DNA of 64,000 bases. Origin: UBA1444 sp964521625 (GTDB taxonomy: Bacteria; Bacillota; Negativicutes; UBA1444). Shown piece by piece: positions 6,120 through 14,978 of the stretch (positions are counted from its first letter, which is position 1; each line of letters begins with the position of its first letter). The stretch lies in NCBI GenBank assembly GCA_964521625.1, contig CAZFSM010000009.1, positions 62,001 to 126,000 on the forward strand, given 5' to 3'. The notes under the pieces were generated by a model. That model saw nothing but the letters and a program-made list of their open reading frames with translations. It did no database searches and was not told the origin of the DNA. Position numbers and translations under genes: made by a program.

Positions 6120-7673
6120 ATGTCTACCGCTGTCTATATGCGTGTATCGACCGAATCACAAGCTGATCGCGGAACGATCGAGGCTCAGCGAGAATACGCC
6201 GAAAAATACGTTGATCTGCAGGGAATCGCCGACAGGGTTCGTTACTATGCCGAAGATGGATTTACTGGAACAATCGCCCTTTCCGATCGCCCAGTTGGCC
6301 GCCAGATGGTTGATGATATTAACGCCGGCAAAATCAAAGAAGTCCTGGTCTACAAGATTGATCGGTTCGGACGCGACACCAGAACGATATTAAACAGCGT
6401 CTACGAACTGGAACAGTCCGGCGCCGTTATCAAATCGATGACAGAACCCTTTGATACTAGCACCCCTGCTGGGCGTTTTATCCTGTCAATAATGGCAGCC
6501 AGCGCGGCGCTGGACCGCGATACGATCATCGAAAGGCTAGTAACCGGGGTATATCGTTCTGCGCGTCGTGACGGTCGCTGGATGGGTGGAATTGTGCCAC
6601 TTGGCTATCGTGTAGAAAATCACTACCTGATGATTGATGATGCAGAATCGAAAACTGTGCGTTTGATTTTTGACTTGGCAATGCAAAGATATAGTACGAC
6701 AAAGATCGCCGAGCATCTGAATGCCTTGAAAGTGCCGACGGTATATAACAATAAAGGGTATTCTCCGAAACATAAAACCACATCCGGACTTTGGTTTCCG
6801 GGGCGGGTGTATAACATCCTTACCAACGAAACATATAAGGGGATTCATGTATATGGGAAAAAGAGCAAAAATGGCAAGGATCCAATTACCAGAAACGTAC
6901 CGATTATTATTGCCCCGGAGCAATGGGATACCGTTCAGAATAACCTGCGAATGAACCAAATCGACTCCAACAAGAAAGGGGTCATATATCTTTTAAGGGG
7001 CATCATTCGTTGCGGGTTGTGTGGATCGGCTTTCTGCGGAACTCGCCGAATCAGGAAAAAGGAAAACAAATATTACAAATGCATTGGACGCAGTAAATTG
7101 ATAGGCCGTGACCGCTGTCCTATGCCGACGCTGGACTGTGAGACGGCCGAAAGATATGTCTGGAATCAGATTCAGCAGTTTGCCGAACATCCTGAGGAAA
7201 TGGACTCATATTTTGATATTGGCAATGAAACAAAAAATTCCCGCTCACTGTCTGATGAGAGAGAACCCATAAAGGCCGCTATCAAAGACCGTGAACGGGA
7301 ATATAGTGCATTGTTAGATATGATTTTACGAAAAGCGGTCAACCAAGAAATCGGAGAAATCAAGCTGGCCCGGATAGAATCTGACACCACCATTTTAAAA
7401 GACAGGTTACGCGACATTGATACCGAAAAAATAAACACCGATCATCTGATCGGTCACTTTTCTGCAGCAAAAACTAAGATACAGAAAGTTGTCGGCGACA
7501 TCGATGATAGTGATCCTGAAGCAAAGCGAAATGCTATCCGCGAAGTTATTGAAAAAATCACCGTGTCACTAATTACAGACCCTGACGATCCGGCCGCGCC
7601 GAGGAAAATGCAGCTAAAGATAAAGTATAACTTTTTAAGGTCAGAGGTTACTCGAACCATTCGCCCCGCATGA
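6120..7673 (+). CDS. large serine recombinase (prophage integrase)
   Basis: The 517-aa protein has the resolvase catalytic domain first, with nucleophile Ser10 in YMRVSTESQ and the IDRFGRDTR arginine motif near residue 83. A recombinase DNA-binding domain follows (LGYRV, then IAEHLNALKVPT). Next is a zinc ribbon from about residue 297 (CGLCG, with YYKC and RDRCP) and then a coiled-coil segment. Such integrases recombine short attP and attB sites without long inverted repeats. The gene lies at the prophage edge, and its last codons overlap the cut primase gene on the other strand, which places the attachment core there. The C-terminal residues may therefore change on excision. Confidence 0.93.
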   Translation: MSTAVYMRVSTESQADRGTIEAQREYAEKYVDLQGIADRVRYYAEDGFTGTIALSDRPVGRQMVDDINAGKIKEVLVYKIDRFGRDTRTILNSVYELEQSGAVIKSMTEPFDTSTPAGRFILSIMAASAALDRDTIIERLVTGVYRSARRDGRWMGGIVPLGYRVENHYLMIDDAESKTVRLIFDLAMQRYSTTKIAEHLNALKVPTVYNNKGYSPKHKTTSGLWFPGRVYNILTNETYKGIHVYGKKSKNGKDPITRNVPIIIAPEQWDTVQNNLRMNQIDSNKKGVIYLLRGIIRCGLCGSAFCGTRRIRKKENKYYKCIGRSKLIGRDRCPMPTLDCETAERYVWNQIQQFAEHPEEMDSYFDIGNETKNSRSLSDEREPIKAAIKDREREYSALLDMILRKAVNQEIGEIKLARIESDTTILKDRLRDIDTEKINTDHLIGHFSAAKTKIQKVVGDIDDSDPEAKRNAIREVIEKITVSLITDPDDPAAPRKMQLKIKYNFLRSEVTRTIRPA

Positions 7674-7690
7674 ACCGGGCCGTCAGTTTA
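7645..7690. other. probable prophage attachment junction (attL or attR)
   Basis: Integrase and truncated primase genes converge and overlap at 7648-7673. The primase reads ...RFMRGEWFE and then stops. In D5-type helicases this motif normally continues with F and about 150 more residues, so foreign DNA begins at or near this point. The core would be a short sequence shared with the other prophage end, which lies outside the window. Confidence 0.65.
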
Positions 7691-9267
7691 TCCTGGCCGG
7701 TCATTTGTTTGACTAGGCTTTCCGCCATGCGCGAGCCATCGTCCGCCTCGACCGCCGAAGCAAACCTGGCGCCCCGCAGCGCAGCGATATCGTTGGGAAT
7801 CTGGTGGTTTGTTTTGGCCAGCAGCGCGTCCATTGGCAACTGACGGGCATAACTGCTGAGAATACCTATGATTGTCGACAGGAACGTGCTTTTGCCGTTG
7901 GCCCCCTGACCATATAGTAAAAACAGGCATTGTTCGCCGGTCTCGCCAGTCAGCGAATAGCCGACAGCTTTTTGCAGATAGCGAATTAGTTCCGGCCGGT
8001 CTGCCAGCACCCGCGTCAGAAACGCGTCCCAGGTCGGGCAGGTCGCCGCCGGATCATAGACAACCGGCGACAGTTTGGTCACCAGCCGCGCCGGGTCATG
8101 CGGCAACACCTGATTGGTTTTCAGGTCGACCATACAGTTTTGTGTGTTGAACAGCCAAGGGTCACCGTCAAACGCATCGGCAGTTGTCGCCAGCTGCGCC
8201 TGCGATTGGGCCAGCGACAGCAGACTGCTTAGCCGCGCCGCTGACTCGCAGCGCCGGGCAAAACCGGCCATCGCCTTCTGTTTGCTCTCATCCGGCAGGC
8301 TGGCCGACAGGCTGAGAATCTGGCGAACGACTTCGGCGGCCTTGCGGTCGGCCTCGCCGGTATTATCGAAGCGCCAATGATTTTCGTCCCAGTAGAGCCA
8401 TTTTTTCCAGTCGCCGCAATAACGCAACTGATCGGCGAAACTAGCGGCAAACCGCTCGGCGTTGCCGAGATCGGTAAAAGCAAATTCGGCCTGCGCTCGC
8501 TGCACCTGAGCGAGTCGCAGCAGTTCCGTTTTGTCGCCGCCGCTGCGCAGCCAGTCGGATACATCCCCTTTTTCGGGGAGATCGGGCAATGTGAGGTGAC
8601 AAACATCACAGCCCTGGTCCTGGAGCTTCCGGGCAACGTCAAGTGCGTGGTCCTGCCCCGGGCGATCGTTGTCCGCGATCACAACGACCTTGGCGCCGGC
8701 CGCAAAGTGCCGGGAGCACGCGGAGGTCCATTTTCCCGCGCCGCCGTGGTTGGTGGTGGCTGCCAGGCCAAACTCGGCCAGGGCATCGGCGTCTTTCTCG
8801 CCTTCCACCACGAACACCGTCTCACCTGCCTTCATTGCCGCCAGTAGCGCCGGCAACCGGTAGGGGAGCGGTTCGCAATCGGTCAGGTTATTCAGCCATG
8901 TCCCAGTGCACTCGGGATTGGGCCGCCTGACATAAAAACCTTTCGGCTGCAGCCGGACCGCCTGATAAATCAGCTTGCCGGTTGCATCGGTATAGTCGTA
9001 GCGTTTGCTTATCTGCCGCTTCGGGTTCGTCGCCGATTTGCGGGTTTGTTCATCCGGCAGCACATTGCCGGTCAGTTCCGCCAGTTTGCGGGGCCCGCCG
9101 CCAATGCCTTCCTTGTGGCAATAGAATTGGCCGTTCTTGGCATTGACCGAAAAGGAGGGGTGCTTGTCCTGTCCGCCATGTCCCGGCAAAGGGCAATGAC
9201 AACTTCCCTGGTCTGCTTTCCAGTGGATCTTGCCGCAGACCGATTCCAGCCAGTTGCGCCAGCTCAT
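7648..9267 (-). CDS. D5/P4-type primase-helicase, 3' end cut by prophage insertion
   Basis: The 539 residues show, in order, a zinc-binding primase segment (CHCPLPGHGG, then FYCHKEG), a TOPRIM domain (VFVVEGEKDADAL with ADND), a D5_N region, and the start of a superfamily 3 helicase with Walker A near GQGANGKST. The sequence stops at RFMRGEWFE, before the sensor 1 and arginine-finger part of the helicase, so the product is probably inactive as a helicase. The ATG overlaps the stop of the upstream gene. Such proteins start replication of plasmids, satellites and integrative elements. The missing half should lie beyond the far end of the prophage. Confidence 0.88.
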   Translation of the reverse strand: MSWRNWLESVCGKIHWKADQGSCHCPLPGHGGQDKHPSFSVNAKNGQFYCHKEGIGGGPRKLAELTGNVLPDEQTRKSATNPKRQISKRYDYTDATGKLIYQAVRLQPKGFYVRRPNPECTGTWLNNLTDCEPLPYRLPALLAAMKAGETVFVVEGEKDADALAEFGLAATTNHGGAGKWTSACSRHFAAGAKVVVIADNDRPGQDHALDVARKLQDQGCDVCHLTLPDLPEKGDVSDWLRSGGDKTELLRLAQVQRAQAEFAFTDLGNAERFAASFADQLRYCGDWKKWLYWDENHWRFDNTGEADRKAAEVVRQILSLSASLPDESKQKAMAGFARRCESAARLSSLLSLAQSQAQLATTADAFDGDPWLFNTQNCMVDLKTNQVLPHDPARLVTKLSPVVYDPAATCPTWDAFLTRVLADRPELIRYLQKAVGYSLTGETGEQCLFLLYGQGANGKSTFLSTIIGILSSYARQLPMDALLAKTNHQIPNDIAALRGARFASAVEADDGSRMAESLVKQMTGQDKLTARFMRGEWFE

Positions 9268-9872
9268 TGCAACGCCTCGGGCAAGACCCCCATGATCGTC
9301 AGCACGCAGGCTTCCGATTCATACAGCAGGGCCAGAATATGATGTCCATCGTTTTTGCGGCGCAGCAACACCAAGCCGCGCAGTTCCTCGCCGGTTTCGG
9401 ACCGGCTGTCTGTCGGTAAATCTTCGATCAGGCTGTCTGGTTCCTGCCGCTTTACATAATCGATGATTTCCGCCATTTGCTGCGGCGGGTAAAAAAAGAA
9501 TAAAAACTGCCCGACCAGTGGCGTGCCGATTTGGGCTAGATTGAAAACCAGCCCCCACAGCAGCGAGCCGCCGCCGACATACAGGTCTAGCGGTTGACCG
9601 CCAGGAAACTCATTGCCGCCAGCTAACCACTGGAGTCGGAACAGCGCGACCGAGTCGAGTGAAAAGCCGAAATCACGGCCGGACAGTCGCTGCGCCGTGT
9701 AAATTTCATAAGGAACTTCGTCCCGATAGGTGGAAACCTTGCCGACTTTGCGGCCCAGGCTTTGCACCACCGGCGGAAAAATCAAACCGCCCGCCTTGTA
9801 GTTGGCCAGTGTGCTCTGGACGATTGGCGTCCCCAATTCGGCGCAACGCGCCCGTACTTCATGCGGTGTCAT
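9264..9872 (-). CDS. hypothetical protein with MerR-like N-terminus, partner of the primase gene
   Basis: A 202-aa protein translated from a strong site (GGGAGG) and coupled to the primase gene by an ATGA overlap. The first 60 residues (MTPHEVRARCAELG, with STLANYKAGGLIFPP) look like a MerR-type winged helix that reads the first gene's own control region. The rest has hydrophobic strands but no recognisable enzyme motif. The pair probably belongs to a mobile-element replication module. Annotation beyond a possible DNA-binding domain is not supported. Confidence 0.65.
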   Translation of the reverse strand: MTPHEVRARCAELGTPIVQSTLANYKAGGLIFPPVVQSLGRKVGKVSTYRDEVPYEIYTAQRLSGRDFGFSLDSVALFRLQWLAGGNEFPGGQPLDLYVGGGSLLWGLVFNLAQIGTPLVGQFLFFFYPPQQMAEIIDYVKRQEPDSLIEDLPTDSRSETGEELRGLVLLRRKNDGHHILALLYESEACVLTIMGVLPEALQ

Positions 9873-9916
9873 AAAAAAACCTCCCTTTTGTTTAACACGT
9901 TCATTTACTAATGATA

Positions 9917-9945
9917 ATATTAAAACAAACCGAAGTAGTTGTCAA
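9917..9945 (-). promoter_or_regulatory. strong promoter of the primase operon
   Basis: TTGACA and TAATAT are separated by exactly 17 bases on the minus strand, about 45 bases upstream of the 202-aa gene. The spacer contains a 12-bp sequence, CAAACCGAAGTA on the plus strand, that recurs at 9977-9988 in the end of the MFS gene. Confidence 0.75.
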
Positions 9946-9961
9946 ATTAAAAAAAGCGCTT

Positions 9962-11140
9962 CTATTTCTTCTTTAGCAAACCGAAGTAAACATAGCCGCC
10001 CAAAATCAACAGCGTCGAGCCGGTCAAGAAATACACCGGCCTGATCCCGACCAGTGAGCTGACAAAACCGCCGACCAGCGGCCCCACCATTGAGCCCAGC
10101 TGATTCGATGCATTGGTCAGGCCAAACACCCGCCCCTGAAAATTGGCTTCGGTCGCACCGAGTGCAATCACATTGATCGAAGGGAACACGCCGATCAAAA
10201 ACAAGCCCACCATAAACTGCAGCGCGCCAAATTGAAAAATATTGCCGACCAGCGCCTGCCCCAGATTAAAAATCCCCGCGCCGACAAGCGCCGCGACCAC
10301 TATCCGGTAGCCGCCCCGCGACTGCCCGGCCCGCCCCCATAGCGGCGCGGCAATCGCACTGGCTGTCCCCGACAGGCCAAATATAACGCCGACGATCAGC
10401 GAAACTCCGGCCAGACTCCCCTGCAGCTCCGCCACATACAGCGAAGTCAAAGGTTGCAGCGTCATAATCACCATCTGCACGCCAAACAGCAGCAGTAACA
10501 TGCGAACCAGGATGCGGTTGCCAAACGCCTGTTTCAAGTCGGCCAGCAAACTGCCGTCCTTGGGGACAGGTGCGCTGGGCGGCTCCTCGACCAGCCGGAT
10601 TACTGCCAGCGTAGCGATAAAAATGACGATTGCTGCCACGACAAAAGATAGCCGCATGCCGAACAGATGCGACAATACCCCGCCGACCAGCGGCCCGATG
10701 ATGCCCCCCACCACCAGGCCCGTCTGCATGATCCCCATGCTAAAGCCCAGTTTTTCCGGTGGCGTAGCGGAAGCCACCAGCGCCATTGCCGCAGGTACAA
10801 AACCGCTGGCCAGCCCCTGCAATATTCGCACCACCAGCAATTCATAAGGGTCGCGCACGAAACCGCCGAGAAAATATACTGCCGCCAGGCTGAACCCCGC
10901 CCGCATGATCATTTTCTTTTTGCCGGACCGGTCGGCCCGCCGCCCCCAATATGGCGCAAGCACCGCCGCCACCAAGAAACTGGCCGCGAAAATCACGCCG
11001 GACCACATTTTTACGTGGTCGGCCGTCACACCCAAATCGAGCAGAAAAATCGGCAAAAATGGCACCAACATCGTGTAGCTCGCACCGCACAGAATGACGG
11101 CGACAACCAGGACCCAGAGATTTTTTTGCCACATCGCCAT
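9962..11140 (-). CDS. MFS transporter, probable drug exporter
   Basis: A 392-aa protein with twelve predicted hydrophobic segments. The MFS motif A between helices 2 and 3 is present (APYWGRRADRSGKK), and a related copy occurs in the second half (APLWGRAGQSRGG). The motif C type GPLVGG after helix 5 is typical of drug/H+ antiporters of the DHA1 type, close to YfmO- or multidrug-resistance-like proteins. The start is the ATG after GGAGGCGACGAATC. Substrate is not predictable. It stands alone between the element remnant and the HicAB genes. Confidence 0.82.
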   Translation of the reverse strand: MAMWQKNLWVLVVAVILCGASYTMLVPFLPIFLLDLGVTADHVKMWSGVIFAASFLVAAVLAPYWGRRADRSGKKKMIMRAGFSLAAVYFLGGFVRDPYELLVVRILQGLASGFVPAAMALVASATPPEKLGFSMGIMQTGLVVGGIIGPLVGGVLSHLFGMRLSFVVAAIVIFIATLAVIRLVEEPPSAPVPKDGSLLADLKQAFGNRILVRMLLLLFGVQMVIMTLQPLTSLYVAELQGSLAGVSLIVGVIFGLSGTASAIAAPLWGRAGQSRGGYRIVVAALVGAGIFNLGQALVGNIFQFGALQFMVGLFLIGVFPSINVIALGATEANFQGRVFGLTNASNQLGSMVGPLVGGFVSSLVGIRPVYFLTGSTLLILGGYVYFGLLKKK

Positions 11141-11301
11141 GATTCGTCGCCTCCTTTGATCAATACTTCCAGGTTCTTATTCTACTCCTCCAGCCGCCGA
11201 AGGTCAAAAATGAAACGGCTCGCACTCTTTCCCTTGGAAAGAACGCCAACCGCCTTTCGTCGCCACATTCTATGTGTCATTTACCCTGACGCGAAGTCGC
11301 G

Positions 11302-11712
11302 CTAAACGCCCAGCTTTTGTCGCAGCGCAGCTTGCAGCAGCTGCGAGAAATTAACCCCTTCACGCTCGGCCCGGTCATTCAGCCATCGCGGAATCGTCAG
11401 CGTTTTCTTGACTGCCTTTTCAAAATGAGTTTTCGCATACTCAGCCACGTCTACCGCAACCAAATTCACCAAAACTTCCTCATACTCGTCGTATTCCGCA
11501 TCTGGTTGGATTGACCCAATTGCAGAGGGTTGCTGAACATTCTCACCATCCCGGGCGGCAGAATAAAGATACCCGGCCAGGCAATCCACAGCCATGGCCA
11601 ACGCCTGATCCAACGTATCGCCGCAAGTCGCCAAATGATTGAGATCAGGAAAAATTACCGAATAGCCGCCAGATTTTTCTTTATAAAAACAAGCCGGATA
11701 GGCTGAAATCAT
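11302..11712 (-). CDS. hicB: HicB-family antitoxin
   Basis: The 136-aa protein has the HicB partial-RNase-H-like N-terminus (YSVIFPDLNHLATCGDTLDQAL) followed by a C-terminal ribbon-helix-helix segment (TLTIPRWLNDRAEREGVNFSQLL). HicB proteins bind and block HicA mRNA interferase and repress their own operon. The gene follows the broken hicA gene by about 33 bases in the same orientation. The antitoxin is intact while the toxin is not, so it may now act only as an orphan regulator. Confidence 0.9.
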   Translation of the reverse strand: MISAYPACFYKEKSGGYSVIFPDLNHLATCGDTLDQALAMAVDCLAGYLYSAARDGENVQQPSAIGSIQPDAEYDEYEEVLVNLVAVDVAEYAKTHFEKAVKKTLTIPRWLNDRAEREGVNFSQLLQAALRQKLGV

Positions 11713-11745
11713 CTCAATCTACTCCCTCCAAAAGATTTGCACGCG

Positions 11746-11928
11746 CTATTTCAAACCCGCCTGCTTCAACACAGACTGCACAACCGCTTTCGATATATCG
11801 CCAGTGTGATTCGGAATCGTCACTTTGCCAGGCTTTACAGGATGAACATATTGGTTATGCGACCCCACGCAGCCTTTTCGTCACCATCCATCAGCGAGAA
11901 CCAGCTTTTCAAGTTCTCGAAAGGTCAT
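11746..11928 (-). pseudogene. hicA: HicA toxin gene with an in-frame TGA at codon 16
   Basis: A strong AAGGAGG site precedes ATG and 15 sense codons (MTFRELEKLVLADGW). Next comes TGA at 11881-11883, then in the same frame the rest of a normal HicA protein, with GSHNQYVHP carrying the catalytic histidine, KVTIPNH, and the end VLKQAGLK. Spacing from the DGW motif to GSH fits intact HicA proteins, so a single nonsense change is the simplest reading. Sequencing error or UGA read-through are alternatives. The product as written would be a 15-aa peptide. Confidence 0.85.
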
Positions 11929-12044
11929 GCAAAGAACCTCCTTGCGATAATTTTACCACTCAATACGTGTTAATTCAATACGTATTATCCATCCAAAGAT
12001 TAACGTTCTTGCTTGCTCTATCTTTAATTCACAACGAAAACAAT

Positions 12045-12080
12045 CAACGCGCCAGCCTCGTTTAAGAGGTTGACGCGTTG
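12045..12080 (-). terminator. terminator after the pilin operon
   Basis: CAACGCG and CCTC arms pair with GAGG and CGCGTTG around a short loop. On the minus strand the hairpin is followed by ATTGTTTTCG, only moderately U-rich. It lies about 40 bases after the pilin stop. Confidence 0.6.
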
Positions 12081-12121
12081 GAAATGGAGCCAAATTTGTT
12101 AAGTCTCCTTAAGTGTTATGA

Positions 12122-12499
12122 TCAAGGAGCAGCTGCGGGAACCGTTTCAGCAAACCAAGTGTATCCAGTTACAATTGCTCTATAGTTGGCATCAAGGGAA
12201 TAAACTGTCCCGGCAGCGATGGCACCCCATTTCGGAGTCGTCGGCACCGATTGCAAATAAGTTGCCAAGTTAGCATATGTAGGGTTGGTTGTTGGATTTG
12301 CTGCTCTATACATCTGAACTGCACTATCAATTGTCCGCAAATCAGCTTGAATCTTTGCTCTTGATGCACTATCAGTTGCTGCGCTGAATTTTGGAATCGC
12401 AATCGCCGCCAAAATTCCGATAATTGCCACGACGACCAGCAACTCGACCAGGGTAAAACCTTTCCGATTGGATGTACGTTTTTTGAATAACTGCATCAT
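12122..12499 (-). CDS. type IV pilin-like protein
   Basis: The ATG after GCGAGG gives about 125 residues. The leader ends in RKG, followed by FTLVELLVVVAIIGILAAIAIP, the class III prepilin signature: cleavage after Gly, Phe+1, Glu+5, and a hydrophobic helix. The body is short and ends in an Ala/Pro tail, with no disulfide cysteines. It is the last gene of the pilB-pilT-pilC unit, separated by about 155 bases from pilC, and probably is the major pilin or a ComGC-like competence pseudopilin. The prepilin peptidase gene is not in the window. Confidence 0.88.
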   Translation of the reverse strand: MMQLFKKRTSNRKGFTLVELLVVVAIIGILAAIAIPKFSAATDSASRAKIQADLRTIDSAVQMYRAANPTTNPTYANLATYLQSVPTTPKWGAIAAGTVYSLDANYRAIVTGYTWFAETVPAAAP

Positions 12500-12654
12500 T
12501 AATTTTGCCTCGCTTTCATTTTTTACCATTTTTCCTTGGAGTTTTTTGAAAAGGCGCGACAGTACTGGTTTGGTGGCAATAAAGAACTATTTCCCATTTG
12601 TAATTTTACTCCGCCCATCGCAAAATTGTCAACCGCTTGCCGCTTCCTTTTACA

Positions 12655-13875
12655 TCACATCTTATTCATGTTGCCGATCACATCAAACATCGGCAGCATA
12701 ATCGCAATCACAATTGCCCCGATCGTGATCCCCAGAAAACCGATCAAAAACGGCTCCAACAGGCTGCTGAGCCGGTCGACCATGTCCTGCGCGTCTTCTT
12801 CGTAAAAATCGGCCACTTTGTCCAACATGCGGTCCAGCTCGCCGGCCTCTTCACCGACCGCCACCATTTGCACCACCATCGGCGGAAAAATCTTGCTGGC
12901 CCCCAGGCGGGTCGACAGGTCTTCGCCTTCTTTAATGCTATCTTGCGATGCAGACAGCGCATTGCTGATCACGATGTTGCCAGCCGAGTTTTTGACCACC
13001 TCCAGCGCCGATAGCAGCGGCACGCCGCCGCGCAGCAAACTGGCCAAGGTACGGGTAAACCGGGCAACGGCGACTTTTTTCACCAGCAAGCCAAAAACAG
13101 GCATTTTCAGGATCATGCGGTCACGCAGCTCTTTGCCTGCCGGTTGCTGCAGGCCCCAGTTGATGCCCATTCCGGCAGCCGCAGCCAGCAGCAGCAGCAC
13201 CAGCCAATGATTGGTCAGAAAGCCGCTGACGGCCAGCAGCCCTCTGGTCAGTAGCGGCAGTTCAACTTTCATCGATGCAAACATGCCGACAAAGGTCGGC
13301 AAAATGAAAGTCAACACAAAGATAACCACCAATACCGCCATCGCCATGACCACGATCGGGTAGGTCATCGCTGCTTTCACTTTTTCATTTAACCGATGTT
13401 CTTTCTCAAAATGAATCGACAGCCGCAGCATGACATCGTCTAGTATGCCGCCCAGTTCACCGGCTTCCACCATGCTGGTCATAATCTCGGGAAAGACGCC
13501 TGTTTGCGCTTCCATCGCCCGCGCCAGCGACATGCCTTCCTGCACGTTTTTATAGGTTTTTTGCAAATGGTCTTTCAGTCGCGGGTTTTCGGTCTGATCA
13601 GCCAAAACGCCCAGGCAACTCAGGATCGGCATACCGGCTTCCAGCATGGTGGCAAACTGACGGCAAAACACCGATAGGTCGCGGGTAGTAATCTTGCGCC
13701 AGTTTTGCAGGATCATGCCGATATCCTGCGTCGACTTCGCCAATTTGATCTGCGTCACATATAGGCCTTTACTGCGAATATGACCGGCGACACCCGCTTC
13801 GTCCTCAGCCAGAATCAGCCCGGCATATAGTTGCCCGGATGCGTCGCGCGCCTTGTACTCAAACTGTTTTGCCAT
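12655..13875 (-). CDS. pilC: type IV pilus inner-membrane platform protein PilC
   Basis: At 406 aa it matches the GspF/PilC family. It has two repeated T2SSF domains, each beginning with the FCRQFATMLEAGMPILSCL type of motif (the second copy is FTRTLASLLRGGVPLLSAL), and three membrane segments including AMAVLVVIFVLTFILP. PilC couples the cytoplasmic PilB and PilT motors to pilin addition and removal. It begins 12 bases after pilT. Confidence 0.93.
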   Translation of the reverse strand: MAKQFEYKARDASGQLYAGLILAEDEAGVAGHIRSKGLYVTQIKLAKSTQDIGMILQNWRKITTRDLSVFCRQFATMLEAGMPILSCLGVLADQTENPRLKDHLQKTYKNVQEGMSLARAMEAQTGVFPEIMTSMVEAGELGGILDDVMLRLSIHFEKEHRLNEKVKAAMTYPIVVMAMAVLVVIFVLTFILPTFVGMFASMKVELPLLTRGLLAVSGFLTNHWLVLLLLAAAAGMGINWGLQQPAGKELRDRMILKMPVFGLLVKKVAVARFTRTLASLLRGGVPLLSALEVVKNSAGNIVISNALSASQDSIKEGEDLSTRLGASKIFPPMVVQMVAVGEEAGELDRMLDKVADFYEEDAQDMVDRLSSLLEPFLIGFLGITIGAIVIAIMLPMFDVIGNMNKM

Positions 13876-13887
13876 CGTACACCTATC

Positions 13888-14943
13888 TTATCCGCGTAAT
13901 AACCGCTGCAGATTTTCCGGGTCATTCGAACGCGCGAGCGCTTCTTCTTCGCTGATCGCACCCTTGCGACACAAGTCGCGCAGCGCCAGATCCATCGATT
14001 GCATGCCAAACTTGGCGCCGGTCTGAATGACCGACAGCAACTGATGACTTTTGCCTTCGCGAATCAGGTTTCGCGTCGCCGGGGTCGATATCATGGTTTC
14101 CACGGCCACCACCCGTCCGCTGCCATCTTTGCGCGGCAACAGCTGCTGAGCCACGATTCCCTGCAACGCCAGCGACAACTGGGTACGGACCTGTTGGTGC
14201 TGATAGGGCGGAAACACATCAATAATCCGGTCCACCGTCTGGGCCGCGTCGCTGGTATGCAGCGTAGCCAGCACCAGATGCCCGGTTTCAGCGGCTCGCA
14301 CCGCAATGCTGATCGTCTCCATGTCGCGCATTTCGCCGACCAAAATCACGTCGGGATCTTCCCGCAGGGCGGCCCGCAGCGCATTGGCAAAAGATTTCGT
14401 ATCGGCGCCGACTTCGCGTTGATTGACGATGCTCTTGCCATGTTTGTGCAAATATTCGATTGGGTCTTCCAGGGTCAAAATATTACAGGCCCGTTCGTGG
14501 TTGATCATGTCGATCATCGCGGCCATTGTGGTCGACTTGCCGCTACCGGTCGGTCCTGTCACCAAAACCAGGCCGCGCGGTTTCACCGCCAGTTCGCGCA
14601 AAACATCCGGCAACCCAAGTTCCGCCAGCTTGGGCACCCGCTCGGGAATAATCCGTATCGCAATCGCGATCGAACCGCGTTGGCGAAAGACGTTGACGCG
14701 AAACCGGCTCAGACCGATAATCGTATACGAAAAATCGATTTCGCCGTTTTGTTCGAACAGCGCTCGTCGCTGTTCCGTGGTAATCGCTTCATACAGTTGC
14801 CTGGTGTCATCCACGCCCAGCGTCGGCAAGTCCAGTCGCAGCAGCAAGCCGTTGATACGGAGGATAGGCGGCGCCCCCACTGTCACATGCAGGTCGGAAG
14901 CGCGTCGGACAACTGCTTCGCGCAGCAAAGATTCCATATTCAT
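13888..14943 (-). CDS. pilT: type IV pilus retraction ATPase PilT
   Basis: The 351-aa protein has the PilT N-terminal PAS-like domain (ASDLHVTVGAPPILRINGLL), a Walker A GPTGSGKSTT near residue 130, an Asp box, a Walker B ILVGEMRD and the His box ETGHLVLATLHTSDA. It is a hexameric motor that depolymerises pili, for twitching and DNA uptake. It lies between pilB and pilC. Confidence 0.94.
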   Translation of the reverse strand: MNMESLLREAVVRRASDLHVTVGAPPILRINGLLLRLDLPTLGVDDTRQLYEAITTEQRRALFEQNGEIDFSYTIIGLSRFRVNVFRQRGSIAIAIRIIPERVPKLAELGLPDVLRELAVKPRGLVLVTGPTGSGKSTTMAAMIDMINHERACNILTLEDPIEYLHKHGKSIVNQREVGADTKSFANALRAALREDPDVILVGEMRDMETISIAVRAAETGHLVLATLHTSDAAQTVDRIIDVFPPYQHQQVRTQLSLALQGIVAQQLLPRKDGSGRVVAVETMISTPATRNLIREGKSHQLLSVIQTGAKFGMQSMDLALRDLCRKGAISEEEALARSNDPENLQRLLRG

Positions 14944-14978
14944 TGGCCTACGCTTCCTTTCGCCGGCATTTTCATCGC

